Below, in pieces: positions 1 to 11,277 of a stretch of DNA of 64,000 bases. Location: positions 3,997,501 through 4,061,500 of the forward strand of contig NZ_CP104040.1 of assembly GCF_025152745.1 (NCBI RefSeq), read 5' to 3'. Position 1 is the first letter of the stretch; the number at the start of each line of letters is the position of its first letter. A model generated the notes under the pieces. It was not told the DNA's origin and made no database searches. It was given only the letters and a program-made list of their open reading frames with translations. The stretch comes from Rhizobium sp. WSM4643 (lineage in GTDB: Bacteria; Pseudomonadota; Alphaproteobacteria; Rhizobiales; Rhizobiaceae). The position numbers and the translations under genes were made by a program.

Positions 1-99
1 TCGCTGCAGGGCGAGGCGCTGGCGAAATTCGAAGACGAGCGCAAACGCATCGATACGCTGCTGAACAACCAGACTCCGGACCAGGTGGCGAGCAAGTAG
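1..99 (+). CDS. C-terminal end of an unidentified protein (partial)
   Basis: The window opens inside a reading frame that runs from base 1 to a TAG at 97-99 and encodes the last 32 residues, ending DQVASK. The segment is hydrophilic and probably helical (KFEDERKRIDTLL). It uses GC-rich third positions like its neighbours and is followed by a clear terminator hairpin, so it is very likely the end of a real gene. Too little is visible to name a family. Confidence 0.6.
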   Translation, partial: SLQGEALAKFEDERKRIDTLLNNQTPDQVASK

Positions 100-117
100 C
101 GTCTCGACCACCAACGA

Positions 118-141
118 AAATGGCGGCCGAAGCCGCCATTT
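118..141. terminator. Bidirectional terminator between the partial gene and clpB
   Basis: A 10-bp perfect stem (118-127 with 132-141) closes on a CGAA tetraloop. It has an A-rich left flank and a T-containing right flank (tctcgttc). It lies between two convergent genes, so it can serve both strands. Confidence 0.8.
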
Positions 142-163
142 CTCGTTCATCCGGCAAACCGGC

Positions 164-2764
<2,601 letters not shown>

Positions 2765-2884
2765 ATTCTACCTCCATGGATCGCCCTGCCCTGACGAGGC
2801 GCAGACCGATGATTGAGATCGACCCCCTGAAAAGGCAGGTCGCGCTTTGCCCAGCTGGGATTCGGGCGAAGCAGTTCGAAGAGA

Positions 2885-2913
2885 ATATGGTAGCCTGTTC
2901 TGCGAGTTTAAAG
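2885..2913 (-). promoter_or_regulatory. Candidate sigma-32 (RpoH) promoter of clpB
   Basis: Read on the minus strand, CTTTAA (2913-2908) is separated by exactly 17 bases from CCATAT (2890-2885). This closely matches the alphaproteobacterial RpoH consensus (CTTGAA, about 17 bases, CCATAT). It would start transcription near 2878 and give a leader of about 115 nt before the clpB ATG at 2764. ClpB is a classical heat-shock regulon member, which supports the assignment. Confidence 0.7.
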
Positions 2914-2925
2914 AGCCCGCAAAAT

Positions 2926-2956
2926 GAAAATCCCCGGTACAAGACCGGGGATTTTC
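2926..2956. terminator. Terminator downstream of the DUF4167 gene
   Basis: A perfect 13-bp stem (2926-2938 with 2944-2956) with the 5-base loop acaag lies about 60 bases beyond the stop of the DUF4167 gene. On the minus strand the hairpin ends in a T-rich run (ATTTTCATTTTGC). It separates that operon from the clpB promoter immediately downstream. Confidence 0.8.
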
Positions 2957-3016
2957 AAGGCAATTCGAGCAGATGGCATGAATTTCACGCTTTCCCTTGA
3001 AGGGGAAGCGAAATCC

Positions 3017-3781
3017 TCATTCCGATGCGACGTCAGCCAGCACTGGCGCCTCGGCAGAGGCACCCTCGCCTTCAGCGGCTGCTTCTTCGCCCTCAGCGCC
3101 GCGACGCGGGCGACGGGGACGGCTGCCGGTGCTGCGGCGGCGGGGCTGGCGTTCACGCGGCTGGCCGCCGGCACCTTCCTCGTCCATGGCGACCTCGGCC
3201 GGAATGCCTTCGATCTCCGGCTGCGGGCCGGTTCCATCGATGACCTCGGACTGGGGTGCCGGTGCAGGCGCCTGAGCGGCCACCGGCTTCGGCTGTGCCT
3301 GCGGCTGGTGCTGTCTGCTCTGCTGCGGCTGGTGCGGCCTGCTCTGCGGCGGCTGGACGATAACGACATCGTCGCCGTCATTGTCATTCTCATTGTTGTC
3401 CATATCGTCGCCGTCGCGGTCCGCACCGTCTCGATCATTGTACTCGCCGCGGTCGTCGCGTTGGAACCGTTCCTGCATCTGCGCCTGGGCGCTGGCAATG
3501 ATACGATTATAATGTTCGGCGTGCTGCAGATAATTCTCGGCAATCACGCGGTCGCCGGAGCTTTGGGCGTCGCGGGCGAGCTGTGCGTATTTTTCGGCGA
3601 TATGCTGCGCAGTACCGCGAATCTTCACATCGGGGCCGGAGCTGTCATAGGTCCGGGTCAGCGGATTGCCGCCCTTGCGGTTGAAATTGTTGTTATTGTT
3701 ATTTCCACCGCCGCCGCCACCGCCGCCGTTGTTATTGTTGCCACGCCCTCGACCGCGCTTGTTCTGCTGTCCTGGCCTCAT
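3017..3781 (-). CDS. DUF4167 family protein, Asn/Gly-rich and disordered
   Basis: About 254 residues. The ATG at 3781 was chosen because this family typically begins MRPGQQNKRGRGR and an AGGTGA ribosome-binding site lies 7 bases upstream; an in-frame start farther upstream (3835) is less likely. The N-terminus is basic (RGRGR) and followed by Asn runs broken by an eight-Gly stretch. A conserved block near residues 45-110 (GTAQHIAEKYAQLARDAQSS) looks helical. The rest is acidic (Asp/Asn), then Gln/Pro-rich, then Arg-rich ([15 protein letters not shown]). There is no membrane segment. It lies downstream of prfA and prmC. The function is unknown; the basic disordered tails suggest RNA or ribosome contact, which is inference. 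Confidence 0.85.
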   Translation of the reverse strand: MRPGQQNKRGRGRGNNNNGGGGGGGGNNNNNNFNRKGGNPLTRTYDSSGPDVKIRGTAQHIAEKYAQLARDAQSSGDRVIAENYLQHAEHYNRIIASAQAQMQERFQRDDRGEYNDRDGADRDGDDMDNNENDNDGDDVVIVQPPQSRPHQPQQSRQHQPQAQPKPVAAQAPAPAPQSEVIDGTGPQPEIEGIPAEVAMDEEGAGGQPRERQPRRRSTGSRPRRPRRGAEGEEAAAEGEGASAEAPVLADVASE

Positions 3782-4123
3782 AGATCGTTCACCTGAATTC
3801 TCTGTTTGTGATGGATACATGGCACCAACCGCCATGACCGGAAAACCGGGTCAGGACCTTTGTGCCGCGAGCATACTGCGCCTTTGCGCCGACCTGCCGC
3901 TTGGTTCTCAAGTCAGTTTGACTGATTCACGCATTGGGTCGTGTTCAACCGTTGAAACTCTCGTTTAAAAGAGCGGACCCCCGAGGCAAACCAAGTACCG
4001 AACGAATCTCGTTCATTCCTATCTGCCCAACACGTGACCGCAACCTATATTGCTTCACCGGGAAATCCAAGCCTTTTCTTCGCAATAACAATAATGTCCT
4101 GTTCAATGCCGCATTATCGTCTC
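3782..4123. other. Intergenic stretch between prmC and the DUF4167 gene
   Basis: 342 bases with no credible gene. It holds the DUF4167 ribosome-binding site next to 3781 and two short perfect palindromes: AGTCA-gtt-TGACT at 3911-3923 and TTCAAC-c-GTTGAA at 3944-3956. These could be operator half-site pairs or chance. The length suggests the DUF4167 gene has its own promoter in addition to read-through from prmC. Confidence 0.5.
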
Positions 4124-4984
4124 TCACACGAGCGCGAACACGAGCACCCTGTCGTTCTGACCATAATCTTTCACGGATTTGAGGCACCTGAAGCCTTTCG
4201 CTTCAAAGATCGCCGTCACGTCGTTTCGCTGATCGTAGCCGATCTCCAGTCCGACGACCCCATCGGGCCTGATGAACCTTGCCGCATCCTTGGCTATGGC
4301 TTTGTAAGCGTCAAGCCCATCCGGGCCGCCATCCAGAGCCGCAGCCGGATCAAATTTGGTCACTTCGGGCGCGAGATCGAGAATGACATTGGAAGCAATA
4401 TAGGGCGGATTTGAGACAATCGCGTGAAAGGATCCCTGGATGTCCTCGAACCAATTCGACTGTACGGCCTGAAAACGATCCTGCAACCCGTTTCTTTCTG
4501 CATTCGATCTTGCCGTCAAAAGTGCATCCGCCGATATGTCGCTGCCGACACCTGACGCATCAGGACATTCGCTCAAAAGCGCAAGGCATATCGCCCCGGT
4601 CCCAGTTCCCATGTCAAGGATATGGAGACGGCTTTGCGCCTTTGCAAGGTCTTTGAGATAGACGAGAACCGTATCGACCAGGATTTCCGTATCCGGCCGC
4701 GGCTCCAGCGTTTCCGCCGAGAGCCGGAGTGGCAGGCCATAGAATTCCCGCTCGCCGAGGATACGATGCACCGGCTCATGACCAAGCCGCCGCTCCAGCG
4801 CCTTGAAAATCAATTCGGCCTGCTCAGCAGAAAGCCTCTCGGCCGATCGCGTCAACAGCTCGGTCGGCGACAGTTTCAGAAGGCCCGCGACAAGCAGCCG
4901 CGCATCGGTCGCCGGGTCGACAATACCTGCTTCGGTGAAGCGGCGGCGCGCATCGGCAAGGATATCGGCGACCGTCGAGCTCAT
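4124..4984 (-). CDS. prmC: Peptide chain release factor N5-glutamine methyltransferase PrmC (HemK)
   Basis: Methylates the Gln of the GGQ motif in release factors RF1/RF2 using S-adenosylmethionine. The 286 residues comprise an N-terminal helical substrate-binding domain (about 1-95), SAM-binding motif [10 protein letters not shown] at 124-132, and the diagnostic NPPY catalytic motif at 192-195. Its ATG overlaps the stop of prfA (4984 versus 4981), so enzyme and substrate are translationally coupled. Standard alphaproteobacterial arrangement; identification is secure. Confidence 0.96.
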   Translation of the reverse strand: MSSTVADILADARRRFTEAGIVDPATDARLLVAGLLKLSPTELLTRSAERLSAEQAELIFKALERRLGHEPVHRILGEREFYGLPLRLSAETLEPRPDTEILVDTVLVYLKDLAKAQSRLHILDMGTGTGAICLALLSECPDASGVGSDISADALLTARSNAERNGLQDRFQAVQSNWFEDIQGSFHAIVSNPPYIASNVILDLAPEVTKFDPAAALDGGPDGLDAYKAIAKDAARFIRPDGVVGLEIGYDQRNDVTAIFEAKGFRCLKSVKDYGQNDRVLVFALV

Positions 4985-6060
4985 TGTTGCTCGCCGAGCT
5001 GCGCCAGCTGGCTGGCCTGGTAATCGGCCATCAGTGCGTCGACGACCTCCTCGATCTCGCCTTCCATCATCCGGTCGAGCTTATAGAGCGTCAGGTTGAT
5101 GCGATGGTCCGTCACCCGCCCCTGCGGGAAATTATAGGTGCGGATGCGTTCCGAGCGGTCGCCGGAGCCGACCTGGCTCTTGCGATCGGCAGAGCGCTCG
5201 CTGTCGGCCCTTTGCCGCTCGGCATCGTAGAGCCTGGAGCGCAGCACCTGCATCGCCTTGGCGCGGTTTTGGTGTTGCGATTTTTCCGAGCTGGTGACGA
5301 CGATGCCGCTCGGCAGGTGGGTGATGCGCACTGCCGAGTCCGTCGTATTGACGTGCTGGCCGCCCGCACCCGAAGAGCGCATCGTGTCGATGCGGATATC
5401 CTCAGGCCGGATCTCGACGTCGATCTCTTCGGCCTCCGGCAGCACAGCAACTGTTGCCGCCGACGTATGGATGCGCCCGCCAGCCTCGGTTTCCGGCACA
5501 CGCTGCACGCGGTGCACGCCGGATTCGAATTTCAGCTTGGCGAAGACGCCCCTGCCGGTGATCGTCGCAATAATTTCCTTATAGCCGCCGGCTTCGCCCT
5601 CGCTCGCCGAGAGCACCTCCACCTTCCAGCCCTTTTCCGCGGCAAAGCGCTCGTACATGCGAAACAGATCGCCGGCGAAAAGGGCCGCTTCCGAGCCGCC
5701 CGTACCGGCGCGGATTTCGAGGATCGCGCTCTTTTCGTCGGCTGAGTCCTTCGGCAGAAGCAGGATCTGCATCTCCTGTTCCAGCGCCTCGATCTGCTCT
5801 TTCACCTCGGGCAGCTCCAGCTCGGCAAGGTCGCGCATCTCGCGGTCGACCGACCTGTCCTCGATCAGCGTTTCGAGATCGGCAAGCTCGGCGATCGCCT
5901 TCTCATAGACGCGGATCTTCGTCACGACAGGCTGCAGCTCGGAATATTCGGATGCGAGCTTCACATAGACATCGGCAGCCGGGCCAGCCGACATGCGCGC
6001 CTCGATCTCGCCGAAACGGCGTTCCAGCTCGCGCATCTTTTCAACGGGAAGCTTCGCCAC
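4981..6060 (-). CDS. prfA: Peptide chain release factor 1 (RF1)
   Basis: Terminates translation at UAA and UAG. It has 359 residues, the normal length. The N-terminal coiled coil is followed by the stop-codon recognition tripeptide at residues 189-191, here P-E-T (E. coli has PAT), in the context [10 protein letters not shown]. The peptidyl-hydrolysis GGQ motif is at 233-235 in GAGGQHVN. Its 3' end overlaps the prmC start by 4 bases. It lies 29 bases downstream of ptsP on the same strand, so lysC, ptsP, prfA and prmC may share a transcript. Confidence 0.97.
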   Translation of the reverse strand: MAKLPVEKMRELERRFGEIEARMSAGPAADVYVKLASEYSELQPVVTKIRVYEKAIAELADLETLIEDRSVDREMRDLAELELPEVKEQIEALEQEMQILLLPKDSADEKSAILEIRAGTGGSEAALFAGDLFRMYERFAAEKGWKVEVLSASEGEAGGYKEIIATITGRGVFAKLKFESGVHRVQRVPETEAGGRIHTSAATVAVLPEAEEIDVEIRPEDIRIDTMRSSGAGGQHVNTTDSAVRITHLPSGIVVTSSEKSQHQNRAKAMQVLRSRLYDAERQRADSERSADRKSQVGSGDRSERIRTYNFPQGRVTDHRINLTLYKLDRMMEGEIEEVVDALMADYQASQLAQLGEQQ

Positions 6061-6089
6061 CCTTCACTCCGATTCTTCTTAATCTCTGT

Positions 6090-8357
6090 CTAAAGGGGAA
6101 TATTGTGGCTCTCGGCGAAGCGGGCAAGCACCTCGCGCATCGGCATCAAGGCGTGGTGATCGTCCAGCACCTCGTCCATCGCCTTCGTCAGCGCCCCGAC
6201 ATCGAGCCCGAGCAGCATCGCCTTCACCGGTCCGATCGAGGCCGGCGACATCGAGATCGAGCGGAAACCAATGCCGAGCAGCGCCATCGCCGAGATCGGT
6301 TTGCTGGCGAGTTCGCCGCAGAGCGTCACCGGTGTCTTGTTCCGGTCCGCCCCGCGCACGATATCGCGCAGGATGCGTAAGAACGGCTTGCCGAGCGGAT
6401 CGAAGCGGTCCGAGACCCGCGCATTGCCGCGATCGACCGCCATCGAGAACTGGAAGAGATCGTTCGAACCGACCGAGACGAAATCGACCGCCTCCATCAG
6501 CTCGTCGAGCTGCCAAAGCAGGGCAGGCACTTCCAGCATCGCGCCGAATTGCAGCTTGCGCGGCAGCCCGTGGCCGAAACGCGACAGATGCTGCACTTCC
6601 TTCTGCAACAGCTCGCGCACCATCCTCAGCTCGGAAACCTCGGTCACCATCGGCACCATCAGCTTCAGCTCGGTGTCGGCCGATGCCTTCAGCAGGGCGC
6701 GCAACTGGGTGCGCAACAGCCCCGGCCGGTCGAGCGACAACCGGATGGCGCGCCAGCCGAGGGCGGGATTTTCTTCCTCATGGCCACGGAAATACGGCAC
6801 GACCTTGTCGCCGCCGATATCGAGCGTACGGAAGGTGACGGTTCGGCCCGCCGCCTGCTTTATCACATTGCGGTAGAACTGCTCCTGCTCCTCCGCCTTC
6901 GGCATGGTGGAGGCGATCATGAACTGCAGCTCGGTGCGGAACAGGCCGATGCCCTCGGCGCCCGATTCCGAAAGCTGCGGCAGGTCGACCAGCAGGCCGG
7001 CATTCATCATCAGCGCGATCCGCTGCCCATCCTTGGTCACCGGCTCGACGGCGCGCAACGCCCGGAACTGCTCCTGCCGCCTGGCCCGGAAGCGAACCTT
7101 TTCCTCGTAGGAACGCCGGTGATCGGCCATCGGCCGCAGATGCACATGTCCCTCGTCGGCGTCGATGATCACGGCATCGCCGTTCTCGGCGAGCGCCACC
7201 ACGCCCGCTGCCTGACCGATGACCGGAATACCCATAGCGCGCGCGACGATCACCACGTGGCTCGTCACCGCCCCTTCTTCCAGCACCAGCCCACGGACAT
7301 TGGAACGCGGATAATCGAGCAGTTCGGCTGCTCCCATGGCGCGCGCCAAGATGATCGCATCGCTGGGGAAACCTTCGGCGGTCGTCCGGCCGGTATAACC
7401 GGTCAACTGTCTGAGCAGACGGTTCGCCAGATCCTCGAAATCATGCATGCGTTCGCGCAGATAAGGGTCGGTCAATCGCATCATCCGCGCCTTGGTGTCG
7501 CTCTGCACCTTCTCGACCGCCGCTTCCGCCGTCAGGCCGTTGCGGATCGCCTCCTCGAGCTTGCGCACCCAGCCCTGGTCATGCGCAAACATGCGATAGG
7601 TTTCGAGCACTTCGCGATGCTCGCCTTCCATCGACACGTCGCGACGCGACAGCATGTCGTCGATCGAAATCCGCAGCGATCCCATGGCTTCGGCCAGCCG
7701 CCGGATTTCCTTCTCGGTATCCTCGTTCAGCAGATTGGTGACGACGATGCGCGGCTCGTGCAGCACGACGTAACCGAGGCCGATGCCGTCATTATACGTA
7801 TCGCCGTCGACGGTGACCGAACGCGTCAGGTCGAGTTCGAGGCCTGGCTTGGTAATCTTCTTGAGCTCGCCGGTGGCGATCATCTCTGCAAGCACCATCG
7901 CCGTCGTCTCGAGCGCTTCCAGCTCTTCCTCGCGATAGTTGCGGCTTGCCTTGTTCTGTACGACGAGAACACCGAGCGAGCGCCCGGTCCTGAGGATCGG
8001 CACGCCGAGGAAGGAATGGTAGATTTCTTCGCCCGTTTCCGGCAGGTAGCGGAAGGCAGGGTGCGACTGCGCGTCGGAAAGGTTCAACGGCTGGGCCGAG
8101 GCCGCGATGGTGCCGACCAGGCCTTGCCCCATCTTCAATTGCGCCAAGTGTACGGCCTCCCGGTTGAGGCCTTCGGTCGCATAGAGTTCGAGTACGCCGT
8201 CGGCGCGCAGCACATAGACGGAGCAAACCTCCGCCACCATGTTGCCGGCGATCTGGCGAACGATCCGGTCAAGACGCTCCTGCGGCTCCAGCGGCTCCGC
8301 CATCAACTCGCGCAGCCGCCTGAGCAGCACGCGCGGACCGCCGGAAAGGTCTCTCAT
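6090..8357 (-). CDS. ptsP: PTS-Ntr enzyme I (phosphoenolpyruvate-protein phosphotransferase PtsP)
   Basis: First component of the nitrogen-related phosphotransferase chain (EI-Ntr, NPr, EIIA-Ntr), which controls potassium, carbon and nitrogen balance rather than sugar uptake. It has 755 residues. An N-terminal GAF domain (about 20-165, including SFLGVPILRTGRSLGVLVVQ) senses small ligands, glutamine in the enterobacterial and rhizobial precedents. The enzyme I part follows, with the phosphorylated His at about residue 367 in EEGAVTSHVVIVARA. The C-terminal PEP-binding barrel contains FRTLDIGGDK and GIGLFRTELQFM. It is downstream of lysC with an intercistronic hairpin between them. Confidence 0.96.
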   Translation of the reverse strand: MRDLSGGPRVLLRRLRELMAEPLEPQERLDRIVRQIAGNMVAEVCSVYVLRADGVLELYATEGLNREAVHLAQLKMGQGLVGTIAASAQPLNLSDAQSHPAFRYLPETGEEIYHSFLGVPILRTGRSLGVLVVQNKASRNYREEELEALETTAMVLAEMIATGELKKITKPGLELDLTRSVTVDGDTYNDGIGLGYVVLHEPRIVVTNLLNEDTEKEIRRLAEAMGSLRISIDDMLSRRDVSMEGEHREVLETYRMFAHDQGWVRKLEEAIRNGLTAEAAVEKVQSDTKARMMRLTDPYLRERMHDFEDLANRLLRQLTGYTGRTTAEGFPSDAIILARAMGAAELLDYPRSNVRGLVLEEGAVTSHVVIVARAMGIPVIGQAAGVVALAENGDAVIIDADEGHVHLRPMADHRRSYEEKVRFRARRQEQFRALRAVEPVTKDGQRIALMMNAGLLVDLPQLSESGAEGIGLFRTELQFMIASTMPKAEEQEQFYRNVIKQAAGRTVTFRTLDIGGDKVVPYFRGHEEENPALGWRAIRLSLDRPGLLRTQLRALLKASADTELKLMVPMVTEVSELRMVRELLQKEVQHLSRFGHGLPRKLQFGAMLEVPALLWQLDELMEAVDFVSVGSNDLFQFSMAVDRGNARVSDRFDPLGKPFLRILRDIVRGADRNKTPVTLCGELASKPISAMALLGIGFRSISMSPASIGPVKAMLLGLDVGALTKAMDEVLDDHHALMPMREVLARFAESHNIPL

Positions 8358-8389
8358 GGCGTCTCAAGCTCCCGAAACAACGCACTTAG

Positions 8390-8446
8390 TTCCCGGCGGG
8401 CCGGCCTCATCTCCTCAACCTGAAGGGGCAGGCCGCCCGCTGGGAA
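8390..8446 (-). repeat. Large intercistronic stem-loop between lysC and ptsP
   Basis: Bases 8390-8407 pair with 8430-8446 in a stem of about 17 bp with few mismatches. It starts one base beyond the lysC stop codon. On the transcribed strand it is not followed by a run of T, so it looks like an RNA-stability or processing hairpin, or a partial attenuator, rather than a full terminator. Confidence 0.55.
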
Positions 8447-9721
8447 TCAATTCTTATCCAGACCGTAGCAGGAATGCAAAGTCCTGACAGCGAGTTCTGC
8501 ATAGGGACCGTCGATCAGGATGGAAATCTTGATCTCGGAGGTGGTGATCGCCTTGATGTTGATGCCTTTTTCGGCAAGTGCACGAAATGCGGTAGCGGCA
8601 ACGCCCGCATGGCTGCGCATGCCGATACCGATGACCGATACTTTCACCAGCCCCGATTCGTTCTGCACGACATCGTAGCCGATCTTCTCCTTATGGTCGC
8701 CGAGCACCTTGATCGCCTTCTCGACGTCGCCTGACGGTACGGTGAAGGTCATGTCGGTCTTCGACCCGTCCTCGGAAATATTTTGGACGATCATGTCGAC
8801 ATTGATATGGGATTCGGCGAGCGGCCCGAAGATCGCTGCGGAAACGCCCGGCCGGTCGGCAAGACGGCGAAGCGAGATCTGAGCCTCATCCTTGGCATAG
8901 GCGATGCCGGTGACTACTTCCTGTTCCACGATTTCATCCTCGTCACAAATCAGCGTTCCGGGCGGGTTCAACAGATCGCCCATGCCCGGAGCATCGGGAT
9001 CTTCGAATGATGAGCGCACGAAGGTGCGCACCTTGTGTACCATGGCAAGCTCGACCGAGCGCACCTGTAGTACCTTGGCGCCGAGCGAGGCCATTTCCAG
9101 CATTTCCTCGAAGGCGATCTTTTTCAGCCTGCGCGCCTTCGGCACGATGCGCGGGTCGGTCGTGTAGACGCCGTCGACATCGGTATAGATATCGCAGCGA
9201 TCCGCCTTGACAGCTGCCGCGATTGCGACCGCCGAAGTGTCCGATCCGCCGCGCCCGAGCGTCGCGATACGATTGTCGGGTCCCAGCCCCTGGAAGCCGG
9301 AGATCACGGCGACCTGCCCCTCGCCCATGCGTTTGACGATGTCAGAGCCGTCAATCTCCATGATCCGTGCCGCGCCATGCGCGTTGTCGGTGCGGATCGG
9401 GATCTGCCATCCCTGCCAGGAACGCGCATTGATATCCATTGCCTGCAATGCGATCGCCAGCAGACCGGAGGTTACCTGCTCGCCCGATGCCACCACCGCA
9501 TCATATTCCCGCGCATCGTAAAACGGAGAATTGGCGCCGATCACCTTCGGCGTGCCCTGGACCCAGCCGACCAGTTCATTGGTTTTGCCGGACATGGCCG
9601 AGACGACCACCGCCACCTCGTGCCCGGCATCGACTTCGCGTTTTACGTGGCGGGCAACGTTCTTGATGCGGTCCAGGTCAGCGACGGACGTGCCGCCGAA
9701 TTTCATTACGATGCGTGCCAT
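8447..9721 (-). CDS. lysC: Aspartate kinase
   Basis: Phosphorylates L-aspartate in the first committed step to lysine, threonine, methionine and diaminopimelate. It has 424 residues. The kinase domain begins with the nucleotide-binding KFGGTS at residues 7-12 and contains GRGGSDTSAVAIA and TDVDGVYTTDPR. Two C-terminal ACT regulatory domains (about 270-420) are expected to bind inhibitory lysine and/or threonine. This is the monofunctional class found in alphaproteobacteria, with no homoserine dehydrogenase fusion. It is transcribed divergently from ubiG and heads the run into ptsP. Confidence 0.96.
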   Translation of the reverse strand: MARIVMKFGGTSVADLDRIKNVARHVKREVDAGHEVAVVVSAMSGKTNELVGWVQGTPKVIGANSPFYDAREYDAVVASGEQVTSGLLAIALQAMDINARSWQGWQIPIRTDNAHGAARIMEIDGSDIVKRMGEGQVAVISGFQGLGPDNRIATLGRGGSDTSAVAIAAAVKADRCDIYTDVDGVYTTDPRIVPKARRLKKIAFEEMLEMASLGAKVLQVRSVELAMVHKVRTFVRSSFEDPDAPGMGDLLNPPGTLICDEDEIVEQEVVTGIAYAKDEAQISLRRLADRPGVSAAIFGPLAESHINVDMIVQNISEDGSKTDMTFTVPSGDVEKAIKVLGDHKEKIGYDVVQNESGLVKVSVIGIGMRSHAGVAATAFRALAEKGINIKAITTSEIKISILIDGPYAELAVRTLHSCYGLDKN

Positions 9722-10018
9722 ATGCCTCTACCACGACTGGCGCCGGAAAGCGGAAAACCGGACCCGGCATCACGAAAGCTCTGGGGCAGACCACTTGGGC
9801 CAGAGAGCCGGATTCCCAACTTCCGGAACCGCTCTAAAAGCCCAGGCCCCAAAGACCCCAAGTTGCGGCGTCTCTTAGCGAGTTTGGCGGGGGGAGGCAA
9901 GCACGCGCGATAAAAGCTATTGGCGAGCGGTTCCGCGCTCACCAATCCCCTGATCTGCGCCCCTTGACTTATGCCCCCGATCATCCGACTTCACATGTCA
10001 CAGATGAAGGAGTGGACG
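9722..10018. promoter_or_regulatory. Divergent control region between lysC and ubiG
   Basis: About 300 bases without a convincing gene. It holds a hairpin-forming inverted repeat (CTCTGG at 9779-9784 with CCAGAG at 9800-9805) and a lone TTGACT at 9964-9969. I could not match a good -10 box to that hexamer. The ubiG ribosome-binding site AAGGAG lies just before 10019. Confidence 0.4.
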
Positions 10019-10765
10019 ATGACGGACGGCGCCAAAAGCACGATCGACCAGGGCGAAGTGGACCGCTTCTCGGCGATGGCGACGGAATGGTGGAGCCCGA
10101 CCGGCAAGTTCAAACCACTGCACAAATTCAATCCCGTCCGGCTCGCCTATATAAGAGACAAGGCCTGCGAGAATTTCGGCCATGATCCGAAAAGCGCGCG
10201 CCCGCTCGAGGGTTTGCGCGTGCTGGATATCGGCTGCGGTGGCGGCCTGTTGTCCGAACCTGTCGCCCGCATGGGCGCCTCCGTCGTCGGCGCCGATCCG
10301 TCCGAGAAGAATATCGGCATCGCCTCCACCCATGCCGCAGCCTCCGGCGTTTCGGTCGACTATCGCGCCGTCACCGCCGAGGAGCTTGCGGATGCTGGCG
10401 AGACCTTCGATATCGTCTTGAATATGGAAGTTGTCGAACACGTCGCCGATGTCGAATTCTTCATGACCACCTGCGCGAAAATGGTCCGCCCCGGCGGCCT
10501 GATCTTCGTTGCCACCATCAACCGCACGATGAAGGCGGCAGCGCTTGCCATCTTCGCCGCCGAGAACATTCTGCGCTGGCTGCCGCGCGGCACGCATCAG
10601 TACGAAAAGCTGGTGCGCCCGGAAGAACTGGAAAAGCCGCTGGTGGCAAGCGGCCTTGAGATCACCGACCGGACCGGCGTCTTCTTCAATCCGCTGTCGA
10701 ACCAGTGGACCCTGTCTAAGGATATGGACGTGAATTATATGCTGCTGGCAAAGCGGCCGGCATAG
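10019..10765 (+). CDS. ubiG: Ubiquinone biosynthesis O-methyltransferase UbiG
   Basis: Catalyses both O-methylations of ubiquinone synthesis. The start at 10019 ([18 protein letters not shown]) was chosen over earlier in-frame starts because AAGGAG lies six bases upstream. This gives 248 residues, the usual length. SAM-binding motif [15 protein letters not shown] lies near residues 68-81. [19 protein letters not shown] near the N-terminus is characteristic of UbiG. It is a single gene, followed by the convergent DUF1178 gene. Confidence 0.96.
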   Translation: MTDGAKSTIDQGEVDRFSAMATEWWSPTGKFKPLHKFNPVRLAYIRDKACENFGHDPKSARPLEGLRVLDIGCGGGLLSEPVARMGASVVGADPSEKNIGIASTHAAASGVSVDYRAVTAEELADAGETFDIVLNMEVVEHVADVEFFMTTCAKMVRPGGLIFVATINRTMKAAALAIFAAENILRWLPRGTHQYEKLVRPEELEKPLVASGLEITDRTGVFFNPLSNQWTLSKDMDVNYMLLAKRPA

Positions 10766-10848
10766 CTGCCGCCCAACAATAAGCCGGCTAAATTTTCAGC
10801 GCGATACGCAGGCCGAAATCGTGGACAGCAGGCGGCGTGAACTTCATG

Positions 10849-11277
10849 TCAGTTCACGTCTTCCGGCAAGACGGGAATGGCTGCGATCTCGATGCCCTCT
10901 TCCAAGAGCGCCTGCGCCTCGTCGACCGTCGCCTGGCCGATGATGCCGCGGGCATCCGCCTCACCATAGTGGATCTTGCGGGCTTCCTCGGGAAATTGCG
11001 TGCCGACGTCCTCGGAATTGGCCTTGACCGCTGCGACGGCCTCCTTGAGTTTTTGCAGGGCGTCGCGGCGCATGGCATCCATTGCCAGCGTCTGGATCTC
11101 GTCCTTCTTCCGCGCCGTCGACACCGACGGCGCCATCAACAGCTTGGAAATGGCGGCGGAATGACAGACCGGGCAGGTCAGGAAACCGGATTCGACCTGA
11201 CGATCGAAATCGGCGCTTTCCGAAAACCAGCCTTCGAATTCATGGGCATTGTCGCAGGTGAGGGAATAGCGGATCAA
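10849..11277 (-). CDS. DUF1178 family protein
   Basis: 142 residues. The protein begins MIRYSLTCDNAHEFEGWF and continues with a zinc-ribbon-like pair CPVCHS near residues 36-41, the typical DUF1178 layout. The second half is charged and helical. Its start overlaps the stop of the nitrilase-family gene by four bases (11277 versus 11274), so the two are co-translated. DUF1178 proteins are common in alpha- and betaproteobacteria and have no established function; metal binding through the cysteines is inference. Confidence 0.9.
   Translation of the reverse strand: MIRYSLTCDNAHEFEGWFSESADFDRQVESGFLTCPVCHSAAISKLLMAPSVSTARKKDEIQTLAMDAMRRDALQKLKEAVAAVKANSEDVGTQFPEEARKIHYGEADARGIIGQATVDEAQALLEEGIEIAAIPVLPEDVN

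Noticed and set aside
3666..3780. Gly/Asn-coding run seen as a possible CRISPR or tandem-repeat locus
   Set aside because: The repetition is of codons (GGC/AAC/AAT) in a real gene; there are no spacers or regular repeat units.
6549..8423. 624-codon open frame antisense to ptsP
   Set aside because: It is the third-position shadow of ptsP, rich in His/Gln/Arg, and has no family similarity.
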